Below, piece by piece: positions 41,918 through 51,211 of a DNA stretch of 64,000 nucleotides; position 1 is the stretch's first letter; every line of letters starts with the position of its first letter. Made by a program: the position numbers and the translations under genes. Location of the stretch: contig JBPOGA010000018.1 in NCBI GenBank assembly GCA_051252415.1, forward strand, positions 1 through 64,000, read 5' to 3'. The notes under the pieces were generated by a model that saw only the letters and a program-made list of their open reading frames with translations, had not been told where the DNA came from and did not search any database. The DNA is from JBPOFY01 sp051252415. Its GTDB lineage: Bacteria; Verrucomicrobiota; Verrucomicrobiia; Opitutales; Coraliomargaritaceae.

Positions 41918-43468
41918 TTGCCGAAACAAAAATCGACTCAAAACAAGGCCAAAATATTTGTCCTTGATACCAACGTTCTTCTTCACGACCCACAGTGTCT
42001 ACATAAGTTTGAGGATAACACCATTGCCATCCCAGTCGAAGTTCTCGAAGAGCTCGACCGCAAAAAATCTGCTCCTGGTGAGCTAGGATTTGCTGCGCGA
42101 AAAATACATCGAGACCTGCGTGCCTTATTTGACGACGAGTTAGGTAATGCCCCAGAGATATCGGGCAAGGGGAGTTCGGCGCTGAGTCGCGACCTCGTTA
42201 ACGGCGGCCGCTTGATTGTGGTGATCAATGACTACTTTGTCAGCGGCGACCCCGCAAGTGAGGGGATGAATCGCCTCAAGGCGACGCTCGTAGATATCGA
42301 GAAAATGGACAGCCGTATCTTGGCATCCTGCTTCTTTCTCACGGAGGTCTGCGATGATAGCCGTGTAATCCTTGTCACAAAGGATGCAAACATGGCGCTC
42401 AAGGGCATCGCGCTAGGTCTCGAAGTTCAAGACTACATGAACGACAAGGTCACGACCACTAAGATCGGTGGTGGCTTTAAGACCGTGAAAATCGACAAGT
42501 CCGAGTATGACCGTTTCATTAGTGAGCACGGTGTCGACCTCTCCCCAGAGCAGACCAGCCACCTCTTTATTAATGAGTATATCTACTTGAGTGATGGTGA
42601 GAATACCGAGCCCGCTCGCTATACTGGTGATGGGCAAATCGAAGCCCTCATTTTAGGCCCTGAAGTGGGGATCAAAATCCCGAAAGGCATTAAGATCAAC
42701 CCACTCAATGACGAGCAACGTATGCTCATGGATGCGATCCTTGATGAAGACATCAAGCTCGTCACTTGTTGCGGCAAAGCGGGCACTGGTAAGACGCTCG
42801 TGAGTATCGCCATGGCACTCTACCAAACACTCGGTAAGGATAACTTGTATGAGCGCGTCTTTATTACGCGGCCACTTGTGCATATCGGTAAGGATACGGG
42901 AGCGCTACCAGGCACCTTAGATGAAAAAATGGCACCATACATCGCGCCATTTTATGATAATTTAGAAGTGCTCTTTAGTAATCGCAAAGCGCCCGAGCAG
43001 CCCGAGGTCGAAAAAGGCCATGAGCAGATCGATCGCATTACATCGAATCGTAAGCGTAAGAAAGCGATGGCCAAGCTTGCCAAGCAACCCACCAATGGCG
43101 AATCGTCAGAAGACGAAAGCCCGCAGTCTCGCAAACCTTATCAGTTCCTCTTTGATTTTGGAATCGTCGAGGTCGAAGCGATGACCTTCATTCGTGGACG
43201 TTCGCTCGCAAATACGATCTTCATTATTGATGAAGCGCAGAACTTGACGCCGCACGAAGCCAAAACCGTCGTCAGTCGTATGGCGGAAGGATCGAAAGTC
43301 ATCATGCTTGGTGATCCGTATCAGGTGGACAGTATGTTCCTGGATGCATGGTCGAATGGATTGGTGCATACCGCACAGCGCTTGAGGGGCACAGAGATCA
43401 CCGCTCACTTGGAGCTGATTACTGGTGTGCGTTCGGAGCTCGCTGAGCTTGCTGCCGACTTACTTTAG
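41918..43468 (+). CDS. PIN-domain PhoH-family ATPase (PhoH2-like)
   Basis: 516 residues beginning with a TTG codon at 41918; no upstream in-frame ATG exists, and the N-terminus (KIFVLDTNVLLHDP) is the PIN-domain opening. The PIN nuclease domain (1-150) has the acidic residues in DTNVLLHD and in VTKDANMALKG. The PhoH ATPase at 250-516 has Walker A GKAGTGKTLVS and Walker B FIIDEAQNLTPHE with GDPYQVDS. Such PIN-PhoH fusions act as RNA helicase/RNases. Between the two ATPase halves lies a charged, Lys/Glu-rich insertion of about 55 residues (NRKRKKAMAKLAKQ) not usual in the family. Monocistronic. Confidence 0.92.
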   Translation: MPKQKSTQNKAKIFVLDTNVLLHDPQCLHKFEDNTIAIPVEVLEELDRKKSAPGELGFAARKIHRDLRALFDDELGNAPEISGKGSSALSRDLVNGGRLIVVINDYFVSGDPASEGMNRLKATLVDIEKMDSRILASCFFLTEVCDDSRVILVTKDANMALKGIALGLEVQDYMNDKVTTTKIGGGFKTVKIDKSEYDRFISEHGVDLSPEQTSHLFINEYIYLSDGENTEPARYTGDGQIEALILGPEVGIKIPKGIKINPLNDEQRMLMDAILDEDIKLVTCCGKAGTGKTLVSIAMALYQTLGKDNLYERVFITRPLVHIGKDTGALPGTLDEKMAPYIAPFYDNLEVLFSNRKAPEQPEVEKGHEQIDRITSNRKRKKAMAKLAKQPTNGESSEDESPQSRKPYQFLFDFGIVEVEAMTFIRGRSLANTIFIIDEAQNLTPHEAKTVVSRMAEGSKVIMLGDPYQVDSMFLDAWSNGLVHTAQRLRGTEITAHLELITGVRSELAELAADLL

Positions 43469-43545
43469 TCGCTCAAAATTTGACGGGAACCTGTAGTTAG
43501 GTCATCTGTCATCATAGCTGTTCAACCTATTATTCTATAAAGCAT

Positions 43546-45003
43546 ATGAAATTGATTACCGCTTCCATTCTTTCACTTGCCCTCATGCAGACTTTTGCGA
43601 TTGCTGAGGAAAACCCGAAACTAGAGGTTAATCTGGATGACCGTCCGATTACTGAAGCATCGGATCATCCAGTGGTCACTTACGCGGACGTTTTAGAAGA
43701 GGCGACTCCGTCGGTTGTCTCAGTCTATACCTCTCGTCTCGTCTCTGGCTCAAGTCGGCAGCAGTTCCCACCAGAGCTTTTTCGCCAATTTGGTTTGCCT
43801 GTGCCGCAACAGAGGCAGCCTGTCGATGCGCAGCGTGATCGTCGCGAGTCGCTCGGTGTCGGTTCGGGGGTCATTATCTCTACTGATGGCTACATAGTAA
43901 CAAATGCCCACGTCGTGACTGGTGGAGGAGGGCGAAAAGCAGATGAGATTTTGATTCGTCTGAGTGATGATACCGAATATGTATCAGAGTTAATTGGATA
44001 CGATGAGAAGACAGATGTCGCGGTGTTGAAAATTGAATCAGACGAGCCCTTACCCGCGGTGAGCATCGCGGATAGTGAAGGGCTGCGCGTGGGCGACGTC
44101 GTGTTTGCCATCGGCAACCCATTGAATGTCGGGTTCACCGTCACTAAAGGGATCGTGTCTGCAACAGGCCGCACATCGCGTGGCATCTTAGGGCCAGGCG
44201 CGTATGAAAACTTTATACAAACTGACGCAGCAATTAACCTGGGTAACTCTGGGGGTGCTTTGGTCGATGCGGGTGGGCGTTTGATTGGTATTAATACCGC
44301 GATCGTTTCAAGTTCTGGTGGTAGTAATGGTATTGGTTTTGCGATCCCCACTAAGATGGCGCTCAATGTGGCGCGGAACTTGATTGAGCGTGGCGAAGTG
44401 CCCCGCGGCTTGCTTGGGCTTTTTCCAGAAAATCTAGATCGCGATATGGCAGAAGCCTTTGGCCTCGAAAGCACAAAGGGTGCCTTGGTCAATCAAGTGC
44501 AGCCAGACTCAGCTGCCGAACGCGCAGGCATACGCCATGGCGATGTGATTTTACGTATCGATGACATTCAAATCGAGTCGGCACCACAGCTGAGACTCGT
44601 TGTGTCGCAAACCCTACCGGGGAGCGAAGTCATTGTTGAGCTCGTGCGCCAAGGAGAGTTGATGAAGTTGCCTGTTGTATTAGGTAGCTTGGATGGTGCT
44701 GTCGTGATGCTCGATACAGAGACAAGTGTTCTTGAAGGTGTCTCGCTGAGTGCAATCGACGAGCGTTCGCGCGCTGCATATTCAATTCCAGATGACGTTG
44801 ATGGTGTGCTTGTCGAAACAGTCTCGGTTGATTCACCATACGGTGACCGAGGTGGACTCACGCGCGGAATGGTCATTTTAGAAATCAATGGGAAGCCCGT
44901 CGCGTCAGCTTCCGATGTGGAAACGCATGTCAACGAGGGGGCCAATCGTTTCTATGTGTGGTCTCAAGGCACGCACCGATTTATTGTGCTACGCGTGAAG
45001 TAG
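43546..45003 (+). CDS. Periplasmic Do-like serine protease (HtrA/DegP family)
   Basis: 485 residues with a signal peptide (cleaved near Ala20). The chymotrypsin-like domain has the complete triad: His122 (IVTNAHVVTG), Asp157 (KTDVAVLKIE) and Ser235 (NLGNSGGALV). It is followed by two PDZ domains at about 280-375 (RGLLGLFPENLDRDMAEAFG, then AAERAGIRHGDVILRID) and 390-485 (GGLTRGMVILEINGKPV). The architecture is that of DegP/DegQ proteins, which degrade or refold damaged periplasmic proteins. The next gene starts 30 bases downstream, so read-through is possible. Confidence 0.94.
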   Translation: MKLITASILSLALMQTFAIAEENPKLEVNLDDRPITEASDHPVVTYADVLEEATPSVVSVYTSRLVSGSSRQQFPPELFRQFGLPVPQQRQPVDAQRDRRESLGVGSGVIISTDGYIVTNAHVVTGGGGRKADEILIRLSDDTEYVSELIGYDEKTDVAVLKIESDEPLPAVSIADSEGLRVGDVVFAIGNPLNVGFTVTKGIVSATGRTSRGILGPGAYENFIQTDAAINLGNSGGALVDAGGRLIGINTAIVSSSGGSNGIGFAIPTKMALNVARNLIERGEVPRGLLGLFPENLDRDMAEAFGLESTKGALVNQVQPDSAAERAGIRHGDVILRIDDIQIESAPQLRLVVSQTLPGSEVIVELVRQGELMKLPVVLGSLDGAVVMLDTETSVLEGVSLSAIDERSRAAYSIPDDVDGVLVETVSVDSPYGDRGGLTRGMVILEINGKPVASASDVETHVNEGANRFYVWSQGTHRFIVLRVK

Positions 45004-45033
45004 CACTTGGGCGAACGTCGCGACCACTTGAAG

Positions 45034-45447
45034 ATGCCAGAATCACATCCATGCCCCTGCGGCGCTACAGCCGAATATGCTGCCTGTTGTGGTCCGTATC
45101 ATCAAGGCAAAGCCAAAGCTGCGACCGCTGAAACCTTGATGCGCTCACGTTATGCCGCCTATGTGCAGGGCGAGGTGGACTATCTTGTCACCACGACACA
45201 TCCGACTAAACGCTCAAAGGATCTCCGCTCCGCGTATCAGACCACTGCCGACTCAATTCAATGGATTCAGCTAGACGTATTGAACACCTTCCAGGGAGGC
45301 GCTTCGGATAAAACAGGTAAGGTCGAATTTCGGGCAACCTATCTACAAGACGGGCAGACCTCGGTGCATCACGAGCATTCTCGATTTAAGCGCCACACGG
45401 GCGATTGGCATTATCTGGATGGTGTGATTACCGATGCACCCGCTTGA
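45034..45447 (+). CDS. YchJ-like SEC-C zinc-motif protein
   Basis: 137 residues from ATG 45034; a TTG at 45007 is in frame but the family starts at the Cys-rich region. The N-terminal SEC-C motif is HPCPCGATAEYAACCG, a zinc-binding CxC-x(n)-CC arrangement. The following NTF2-like domain has the YchJ signature ETLMRSRYAAYVQGEVDYL and FRATYL. Function is unknown, though SEC-C motifs occur in SecA and mediate ribosome or protein contact. It sits just after the HtrA-like gene and overlaps nothing; the GIY-YIG gene begins 2 bases after its stop. Confidence 0.85.
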   Translation: MPESHPCPCGATAEYAACCGPYHQGKAKAATAETLMRSRYAAYVQGEVDYLVTTTHPTKRSKDLRSAYQTTADSIQWIQLDVLNTFQGGASDKTGKVEFRATYLQDGQTSVHHEHSRFKRHTGDWHYLDGVITDAPA

Positions 45448-45449
45448 TC

Positions 45450-45692
45450 ATGTGGAGCGTGTATATGATACGTTGCGCCGATGGCAGCCTCTACACCGGA
45501 GTCGCCATCGATGTAGAGAAACGCTTTGAAGAGCATCAAGGGCAGGGCCCGAAATCCGCGAAATATACCCGCGGACGTGGTCCGCTAGAACTGGTGTTTT
45601 ACAAAGAAATCGGCACCCGATCTGAAGCCTGCGCCGAGGAGTATCGGATCAAGCAGCTCAGCAAAGCTGAGAAAGAAGCGCTGATTGATTAG
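45450..45692 (+). CDS. GIY-YIG nuclease-like small protein (UPF0213/YhbQ type)
   Basis: 80 residues starting at ATG 45450, two bases after the upstream stop. The GIY-YIG fold is recognisable: MWSVYMIRCADGSLYTG carries the two Tyr motifs (VYM and YTG), followed by DVEKRFEEHQ with the catalytic Arg, and the EYRIKQLSKAEKEALI ending with the metal Glu. It matches the small stand-alone UPF0213 group, whose role in DNA metabolism is poorly defined. An earlier frame start at 45405 overlaps the YchJ-like gene and is not needed. Confidence 0.88.
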   Translation: MWSVYMIRCADGSLYTGVAIDVEKRFEEHQGQGPKSAKYTRGRGPLELVFYKEIGTRSEACAEEYRIKQLSKAEKEALID

Positions 45693-45702
45693 ATGCAGAC
45701 AC

Positions 45703-45738
45703 AAAAAAGCCCGCTGGTCGAAACCAACGGGCTTTTTT
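45703..45738. terminator. Bidirectional terminator between GIY-YIG and pal genes
   Basis: AAAAAAGCCCG and CGGGCTTTTTT form a strong stem with T-runs on both strands, serving the convergent genes ending at 45692 and 45761. Confidence 0.92.
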
Positions 45739-45760
45739 AAATGTTTAGTCGGCGTGTCGC

Positions 45761-46354
45761 CTACTTGAGGATGATTACATCCGCGCGGCGGTCTTCCGCT
45801 GAATCGCCTTTGGAAAGTCCAGCAGTCGATTCGAGGCTACCCTTGGAAAGTGTTTCTACACGACTTGGGCTGATGCCGAGTGTGGTGATGTAGTCCTTTG
45901 CGCTCATTGCGCGACGTTCACCGAGAGCGATGTTGTAGTCTGCAGTGCCATACCAGTCACAGTGGCCTTCGAGGAGCAATCCATCTGAAGGGTTGTCTCT
46001 GAGGTGGTCGGCTGCTTGTTGCAGTTTAGAACGCTCTGTTGTGGAAATAGAAGAAGAATCAAAGCCGAAGTAGACAGAAGGAATGACGCCTTCGACCATT
46101 TCGCGGCCATTATACATGCCATTGCTGATGCCGCTGCCATCTGAGCCACGTGATTCTAGGCCTTCAGCGCCTAGACCGTAGTCTGAGCCGAGACCATGTG
46201 CTGGAATGAAATCGCCTTCGAGACCTGTGCGGTCACTATCACCCATGCCATTGCCGATTCGGTCGGACGGTGTGGGCGCTTGCTTACGTGTGCAAGCAGG
46301 GAGGAGGAGAGCTGCGATGAGGAGAGTAATAAAAATTTGGGCCGTCTTAAACAT
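45761..46354 (-). CDS. pal: Peptidoglycan-associated lipoprotein (OmpA-family)
   Basis: Starting at ATG 46354 gives a 197-residue lipoprotein: signal peptide MFKTAQIFITLLIAALLLPA and lipobox Cys21. A Gly/Asp/Ser-rich linker follows, then the OmpA-like domain with VYFGFDSSSIS, LLLEGHCDWYGTADYNIALGERRA, and the peptidoglycan-binding Asp/Arg pair. It tethers the outer membrane to the cell wall. In-frame codons up to 46462 precede the signal peptide and are rejected. No tolA, tolB or ybgF is adjacent, unlike the usual tol-pal operon. It diverges from the CbiX-like gene. Confidence 0.9.
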   Translation of the reverse strand: MFKTAQIFITLLIAALLLPACTRKQAPTPSDRIGNGMGDSDRTGLEGDFIPAHGLGSDYGLGAEGLESRGSDGSGISNGMYNGREMVEGVIPSVYFGFDSSSISTTERSKLQQAADHLRDNPSDGLLLEGHCDWYGTADYNIALGERRAMSAKDYITTLGISPSRVETLSKGSLESTAGLSKGDSAEDRRADVIILK

Positions 46355-46449
46355 AGAGTGAAGAATGTGGTGGTATGATTTGTAACTCGCAAACATTTTC
46401 CTTTGTTCTTCGGAAGAAACTCTCACTAGATGTTGGGTTTCGACATGAA

Positions 46450-47289
46450 ATGAATAATTCACTCACAGTTTTCCTCGTTGATAATGGATCGCTTCGCCCG
46501 CAAGCGACTTTTGCCCTGCGTGAATTGGCCGCGAATTTGACTGATCTGGTCGGCCTCCGAGTGGAGGCGGTCAGCCTATTGCATTCTCATAAAATTGATC
46601 CAGCAGATCTCGGCGGCACGCCCGCTACGATTGTGCGCCGCCGACTCAAAGAATGCGTCGAGGAGGGAAACCGTCATTTTGTGATGCTACCGCTTTTTCT
46701 TGGCCCCAGCTCCGCGATCAAAGACTATTTGCCAGAGTTAATTGAGGAAGCACGTGTGCAGTCACCAGATCTGATGGTCAGAGTCGCCGATCCACTCGCT
46801 GGAACTGATGTGGATCAACCGGATCCTCGTTTAGCAGAAATGCTCGCAGACCATGTTCGAGCCACAATGGTGACTCATCATCTGGATTTGCCTAGCGTTG
46901 CCTTGGTCGATCATGGCACACCAGTCGAATCAGTGAACCGTGTGCGTAATGCGGTCGCTGGCCAGTTGGCCGAAATGCTCGGGCCAGAAGTGTCGCAGGT
47001 GATCGCCAGCTCGATGGAGCGGCGCGACGCTCCGGAATACGATTTTAACGAGCCTTTACTAGAGCGTTTAGATTCCGGTGGCAGCGGCGGCACATGCATC
47101 GCAGCTATGTTCTTTCTGTTGCCCGGCCGTCATGCAGGCGAGGGCGGAGATGTTGTAGAAATTTGCGATGGCCTCGTGGCACGTGGTGTTTTCGAGGCGG
47201 TGTATCGCACCCCGCTTTTGTCAGATCATCCATTGCTGCTAGATATATTGAGAGACCGACTTGCGAATGCGCGTGTGTCATTTGTGTAG
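46450..47289 (+). CDS. CbiX/SirB-like chelatase-family protein
   Basis: 279 residues with a tandem chelatase fold. CbiX/SirB proteins insert cobalt or iron into sirohydrochlorin using two histidines. Here the first half has LVDNGS in place of the HGS motif (Asn12) and LPLFLGPSSAIKDYLPE without the GxH histidine, so it looks inactive. The second half keeps ALVDHGTPVES (His155) and FFLLPGRHAGEGGD (His228). The protein may therefore be a chelatase with only the C-terminal site, or a metal-binding relative. Start is ATG 46450; earlier codons overlap the divergent pal region. No siroheme or cobalamin genes are nearby. Confidence 0.72.
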   Translation: MNNSLTVFLVDNGSLRPQATFALRELAANLTDLVGLRVEAVSLLHSHKIDPADLGGTPATIVRRRLKECVEEGNRHFVMLPLFLGPSSAIKDYLPELIEEARVQSPDLMVRVADPLAGTDVDQPDPRLAEMLADHVRATMVTHHLDLPSVALVDHGTPVESVNRVRNAVAGQLAEMLGPEVSQVIASSMERRDAPEYDFNEPLLERLDSGGSGGTCIAAMFFLLPGRHAGEGGDVVEICDGLVARGVFEAVYRTPLLSDHPLLLDILRDRLANARVSFV

Positions 47290-47399
47290 TCGATTTTAAG
47301 ATTAGATACTTCACTATCCATTTGCTTAACGGATCATTTGCGAGAGTATGCAGGCATGTTAATGCGAATCACGTCTGACAATGCGTGATACAATAACTG

Positions 47400-47999
47400 A
47401 TGCTAAATGTTAGTAGGATGATGAAACGGCGCGCGATTTGGGTGGGAGTTCTAGTGGCTCTAGGGGTTTTGGTAATCCTAGGGATCGGTCCAGTTTTTCA
47501 CTACCAGCTTACGGGCAAGTTTTTTCCCATTCATATTTTGGAGGAGTTGAGTGAGCCGCACCGAATTGTAGCCTGGGAAGGCGACTCTTTGTTACTCGTT
47601 GATGGTCGGCGGATTCAAGTTCCCGATTTTGAAGAACTTCCGGAGCAGTCACGCGTTCTCGAAGAAGTGACGAGGTTGGGTGTTGATATTGATGGCAATG
47701 GAAGGTGCATCGGTCTCTTACGCATACACCATTGGTGCGGAAATGATCCTGTTGGAAAACACTTGTCTCGAATAGATATTTCAGATTTGCTAACTTATGT
47801 AGGTGAGGGGGAGCGACTCGCCGCACCATCTGATGTGGTCCAAGGATTTTTGTTAGATAGAGACGAGTGGGGGTTCTCCGAATATGGCTGGAATATTAGC
47901 GAATACTTAGGGTTTCGGAGTGCTCAGCAGATGCTTGATTATGAAAGGATGCACGAACCTCTTGGTGGCAACGTTGCTTCGAGAAGTGTCGCTCCTTGA
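47400..47999 (+). CDS. Hypothetical membrane-anchored protein
   Basis: 199 residues, family not recognised. A basic N-terminus is followed by one membrane span (about 12-34, AIWVGVLVALGVLVILGIG), leaving a periplasmic domain. That domain has no catalytic motif I recognise. It includes IVAWEGDSLLLVDGRRIQVP, a beta hairpin, and a central HHWCGND segment with a single His-His pair. The GC and codon use look like neighbouring genes. It lies 110 bases after the chelatase-like gene and 31 bases before a small lipoprotein gene on the same strand. Confidence 0.6.
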   Translation: MLNVSRMMKRRAIWVGVLVALGVLVILGIGPVFHYQLTGKFFPIHILEELSEPHRIVAWEGDSLLLVDGRRIQVPDFEELPEQSRVLEEVTRLGVDIDGNGRCIGLLRIHHWCGNDPVGKHLSRIDISDLLTYVGEGERLAAPSDVVQGFLLDRDEWGFSEYGWNISEYLGFRSAQQMLDYERMHEPLGGNVASRSVAP

Positions 48000-48030
48000 C
48001 GTTTTTTATGTAACTCACATCTAATATAAT

Positions 48031-48441
48031 ATGAAAACCATACTCTTAATGATCTTTACCATGTGTTGTGTCCTTATGACTGGGTGCGACAAGAAGCCTT
48101 CAAATGTTACGATGGTTCAGACGCTGGTAAAATATTCCCACCCCAAGCAAGACAGTGGAGGTTTCGAGATGACGAGACGCCAAGAGGTGGGGACCATCAC
48201 AAAGAAGACACCCAGCTCGGGGCAGCCTATGAGCCTAACTGAAAACAAAGTGGTTTTGTTTAGTATGAGCACTGATGCCTCCGATCCAAACAAGATTTTG
48301 GTCACCGTAGAATCCGTGATGGACGGGTTTCCACCTGAGGCGAAAACCCTTGAATTCGGTTCCAGCGCTCCACATCCACCAGCAGCTCAATTTAAGAATG
48401 GCCTCACTGCGGCAGTGTCAGTGAGCACCTACAGTAAATAA
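48031..48441 (+). CDS. Small hypothetical lipoprotein
   Basis: 136 residues. The signal peptide ends in a lipobox, LMTGC (Cys19), followed by DKKPSN; Asp at +2 would favour retention in the inner membrane under the enterobacterial rule. The mature part is beta-rich (LVKYSHPKQDSGGFEM, VVLFSMSTDASDPNKILVTVE) and ends in TAAVSVSTYSK. No family recognised. It sits close behind the membrane-anchored hypothetical gene and could be co-transcribed. Confidence 0.65.
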   Translation: MKTILLMIFTMCCVLMTGCDKKPSNVTMVQTLVKYSHPKQDSGGFEMTRRQEVGTITKKTPSSGQPMSLTENKVVLFSMSTDASDPNKILVTVESVMDGFPPEAKTLEFGSSAPHPPAAQFKNGLTAAVSVSTYSK

Positions 48442-48570
48442 CCAAGCCGGCAGTGTCTGCCGCGGATAGCTCCGCACAGCAGATTATTGTTCATCGGCTA
48501 GGTTCAGTTGTAGACTACAGTTATAAATTACCTTGCCAGTATTTTCGTGGCTTCATTTAACCAATGCATC

Positions 48571-49134
<564 letters not shown>

Positions 49135-49231
49135 GCTAGTTTGCCCTATGTTTGGAATCGCGAAAAAGTCATCGCTATTCTGCAGTGCGGTATGTATCAT
49201 GGTCAGCGTTCAACTCTAACCATCTACGCAT

Positions 49232-49732
49232 ATGATCGCACCGATTCTAGATTCGCTTGTGTCTTTATTGAACACTGTTTTAGGCCATGAAGTGGGGACG
49301 GACCCATTTTATATCGTATTCGGTATAACTGTTTTTGCTGTCTTCTTTGTTGCTCGCCTATTGGTGGCACTGTTTGGCAGTGATAAGGGTTTTATTCAAA
49401 CCAGCTTTGGCATGTTGTTGCCAGTCGTGTTTGGTTTGACGGCCTACGTGTTGATCGAGGTTTATGCGGTTCCGATGGTCGATGAAAGCTGGGCCTCTTT
49501 ATATTTACCGGGGGCAGGTTTCGTCCTTTTAGTCGTGGGAGGTATTATAGTATTCACGACTAGGCTCTTTGATCGGGGTTTTGGTGGGGCTCTATTTATT
49601 TTTGTAATTAGCGCAATTGCTGGCGTCGGTGCATGGGTTTGCTCGGGTATTGTAGCTGATTATGTGGAGCAAAGCGGCTCTGAGATGGAACAACGTCAGG
49701 AACGTCTCAAAGACGATATTGACGGAATATAG
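49232..49732 (+). CDS. Small polytopic membrane protein of unknown function
   Basis: 166 residues with four hydrophobic spans (about 27-47, 57-80, 91-110 and 118-140) and a charged C-terminal tail (EQRQERLKDDIDGI). No family motif recognised. It starts 97 bases after the SET gene and ends 31 bases before the TonB-like gene; all are co-directional. A role as a membrane partner for TonB is possible, but it does not resemble ExbB or ExbD. Confidence 0.55.
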   Translation: MIAPILDSLVSLLNTVLGHEVGTDPFYIVFGITVFAVFFVARLLVALFGSDKGFIQTSFGMLLPVVFGLTAYVLIEVYAVPMVDESWASLYLPGAGFVLLVVGGIIVFTTRLFDRGFGGALFIFVISAIAGVGAWVCSGIVADYVEQSGSEMEQRQERLKDDIDGI

Positions 49733-49763
49733 CTAGCTGAATATTAGGTGTTTCATAGTTTAG

Positions 49764-50429
49764 ATGTCGAAATTATATAAAGCGCCTTCGCCTGGTTTGG
49801 GCAGTAAAAGCACGCTGTTGATCGGAGTCGTATGTGCTATTTTGGTTTTCCTATTAGTGCCGATTGCGCAACTTTTCAAAGAGTCCTCGGTATCGGTGGA
49901 TTCTATTGAAGCGGTGGAATTTGCTCCTGTGCCACCACCGCAGGTCATCGAGGAGCTTGTTGACCCAGTCGTTGAGGAAGAGCCGCCGCCACCTCTCGAC
50001 TTGAATAAACCACCACCGATGCCGACTCTTGAAATGTTGGAATTGAGTTTAAATCCAGGCCTAGGTGGTGATCTGAGTTTGGACAGTAGTATTGATTTTG
50101 ATATCGCGACCGAGACAGTTGAGCAGATGAGCCAGCTATTCGGCTTTGATGAACTCGATCAAATTCCGAGATTGATGCGGCAAGGGAGACCTAAAATGCA
50201 ACAGTCCGCGGAGTTTCAACGACTGATGCGACGCCAGGCTGATAGGCAGGTCGTTCTCGAGGTGACCTTGAATGAGCAGGGAGTGGTGGAAGTGCAGAAT
50301 GTGCAAAGTGCCACCCACGAGGCTTTGATTCCCGCAGCGAAGCAAGCCGCTGAAGGGTCTCGATTTAGTCCACCGATGCGCAATGGCCAAGCGGTGAGAG
50401 CGCGTTATACTTGGCCGCTGAGTTTTTAG
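49764..50429 (+). CDS. TonB-family energy-transducer protein
   Basis: 221 residues. A single N-terminal span (about 18-36) anchors the protein, followed by a Pro-rich periplasmic stretch (PPPQVIEE, EEEPPPPLDLNKPPP). The C-terminal TonB domain is recognisable from RQVVLEVTLNEQGVVEVQNV, ALIPAAKQAAEGSRFSPPMRNGQAV and the closing RYTWPLSF. It couples the proton-motive force to outer-membrane transporters. ExbB and ExbD are not adjacent, so they must be encoded elsewhere. The domain order and final FxPPxxxG pattern give the call. Confidence 0.82.
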   Translation: MSKLYKAPSPGLGSKSTLLIGVVCAILVFLLVPIAQLFKESSVSVDSIEAVEFAPVPPPQVIEELVDPVVEEEPPPPLDLNKPPPMPTLEMLELSLNPGLGGDLSLDSSIDFDIATETVEQMSQLFGFDELDQIPRLMRQGRPKMQQSAEFQRLMRRQADRQVVLEVTLNEQGVVEVQNVQSATHEALIPAAKQAAEGSRFSPPMRNGQAVRARYTWPLSF

Positions 50430-50517
50430 TAATTCGATCAGAAGTTACTTTTAGCTCGAAATGAGCGATCAGTTTTCCGATAGTAGCCTTCTCGCTAACA
50501 CTAACTAATACATTATT

Positions 50518-50757
50518 ATGTCAGATAAACCAGCAGGTTCAGAAAAGAAAATCGCAGCCGGAATCATTGGTATTCTCTTGGGTGCTCTTGGTATTCACAA
50601 ATTCATCCTTGGTTACACTAAAGAAGGTGTGATCATGTTACTCGTCACTGTTCTCACGCTAGGTATGCTTGGCTTTGTGATGGGCATTATCGGTTTGGTA
50701 GAGGGGATCATCTATCTCACCAAAACAGACGAAGTTTTTTTTTGCCACGTATATTAA
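50518..50757 (+). CDS. TM2-domain membrane protein, frameshifted at a T9 run
   Basis: A TM2-family protein: a charged N-terminus, the first span AAGIIGILLGALGIHKFILGY (in part) with the family's G-HKFILG pattern, and a second span before GIIYLTKTDE. At 50735-50743 nine Ts lead to the terminus FFCHVY in the annotated frame. If one T is absent, the frame reads FFATYINGKKGWF and stops at 50777-50779, which is the normal TM2 ending. The gene as given is therefore probably an interrupted or phase-variable form, or the run length is a sequencing error. Role unknown; these proteins are small membrane components. Confidence 0.8.
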   Translation: MSDKPAGSEKKIAAGIIGILLGALGIHKFILGYTKEGVIMLLVTVLTLGMLGFVMGIIGLVEGIIYLTKTDEVFFCHVY

Positions 50758-50800
50758 CGGCAAAAAAGGTTGGTTCTAAATTAGACCTCATGAGTTTTTC

Positions 50801-50828
50801 AAAGCCGCTCAGCTAGAGCGGCTTTTTT
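50801..50828 (+). terminator. Intrinsic terminator of the TM2 gene
   Basis: AAAGCCGCTC and GAGCGGCTTT enclose AGCTA and run into TTTTT. Confidence 0.9.
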
Positions 50829-50891
50829 GTGGCTCGCCAAGAAGGTTAACGGTTTTGCGATCTAGAGAATGCACCCAATCTATCGGCCATG

Positions 50892-50957
50892 TGGACGCGT
50901 AAAACGAGTCCCTCCAATAAGATTCGTTCGGCGGACGTGTTGCACACGTCCGCCGAA
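50892..50957. repeat. Partial family E palindrome
   Basis: GGACGCGTAAAACGAGTCCC with TCCA resembles one arm of the element at 32759. Beyond it, GGCGGACGTG and CACGTCCGCC form a smaller hairpin at 50931-50954. Confidence 0.6.
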
Positions 50958-50972
50958 CTCAAAGCATTCTAT

Positions 50973-51072
50973 ATTGTAGCACGTGCTTCTATGCGCAGCA
51001 TCGAGCGCGTGGTCTCGATGGAAAGGCGCTGCTGCATGCCACGCGCTCCCTTCGGGAAGCACGTGCTACAAT
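50973..51072. repeat. Dispersed palindrome, family F
   Basis: ATTGTAGCACGTGCTTC at 50973 and GAAGCACGTGCTACAAT ending at 51072 are perfect inverted 17-mers around a 66-bp centre that is itself largely palindromic. Fragments of the arm are seen near 62801 and 56949. Confidence 0.9.
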
Positions 51073-51211
51073 TTGCGTATAATTTCGGTCGGGACGTATC
51101 CTGTCTCTATGCGTTATCCAGTCATAACCACGTATGACGTGTTTTTCTGTATGTGATGAGATTGCGATTGAAATCGCTTCTACTGGTTGAATCCTTTGTT
51201 TGATAACTGAC

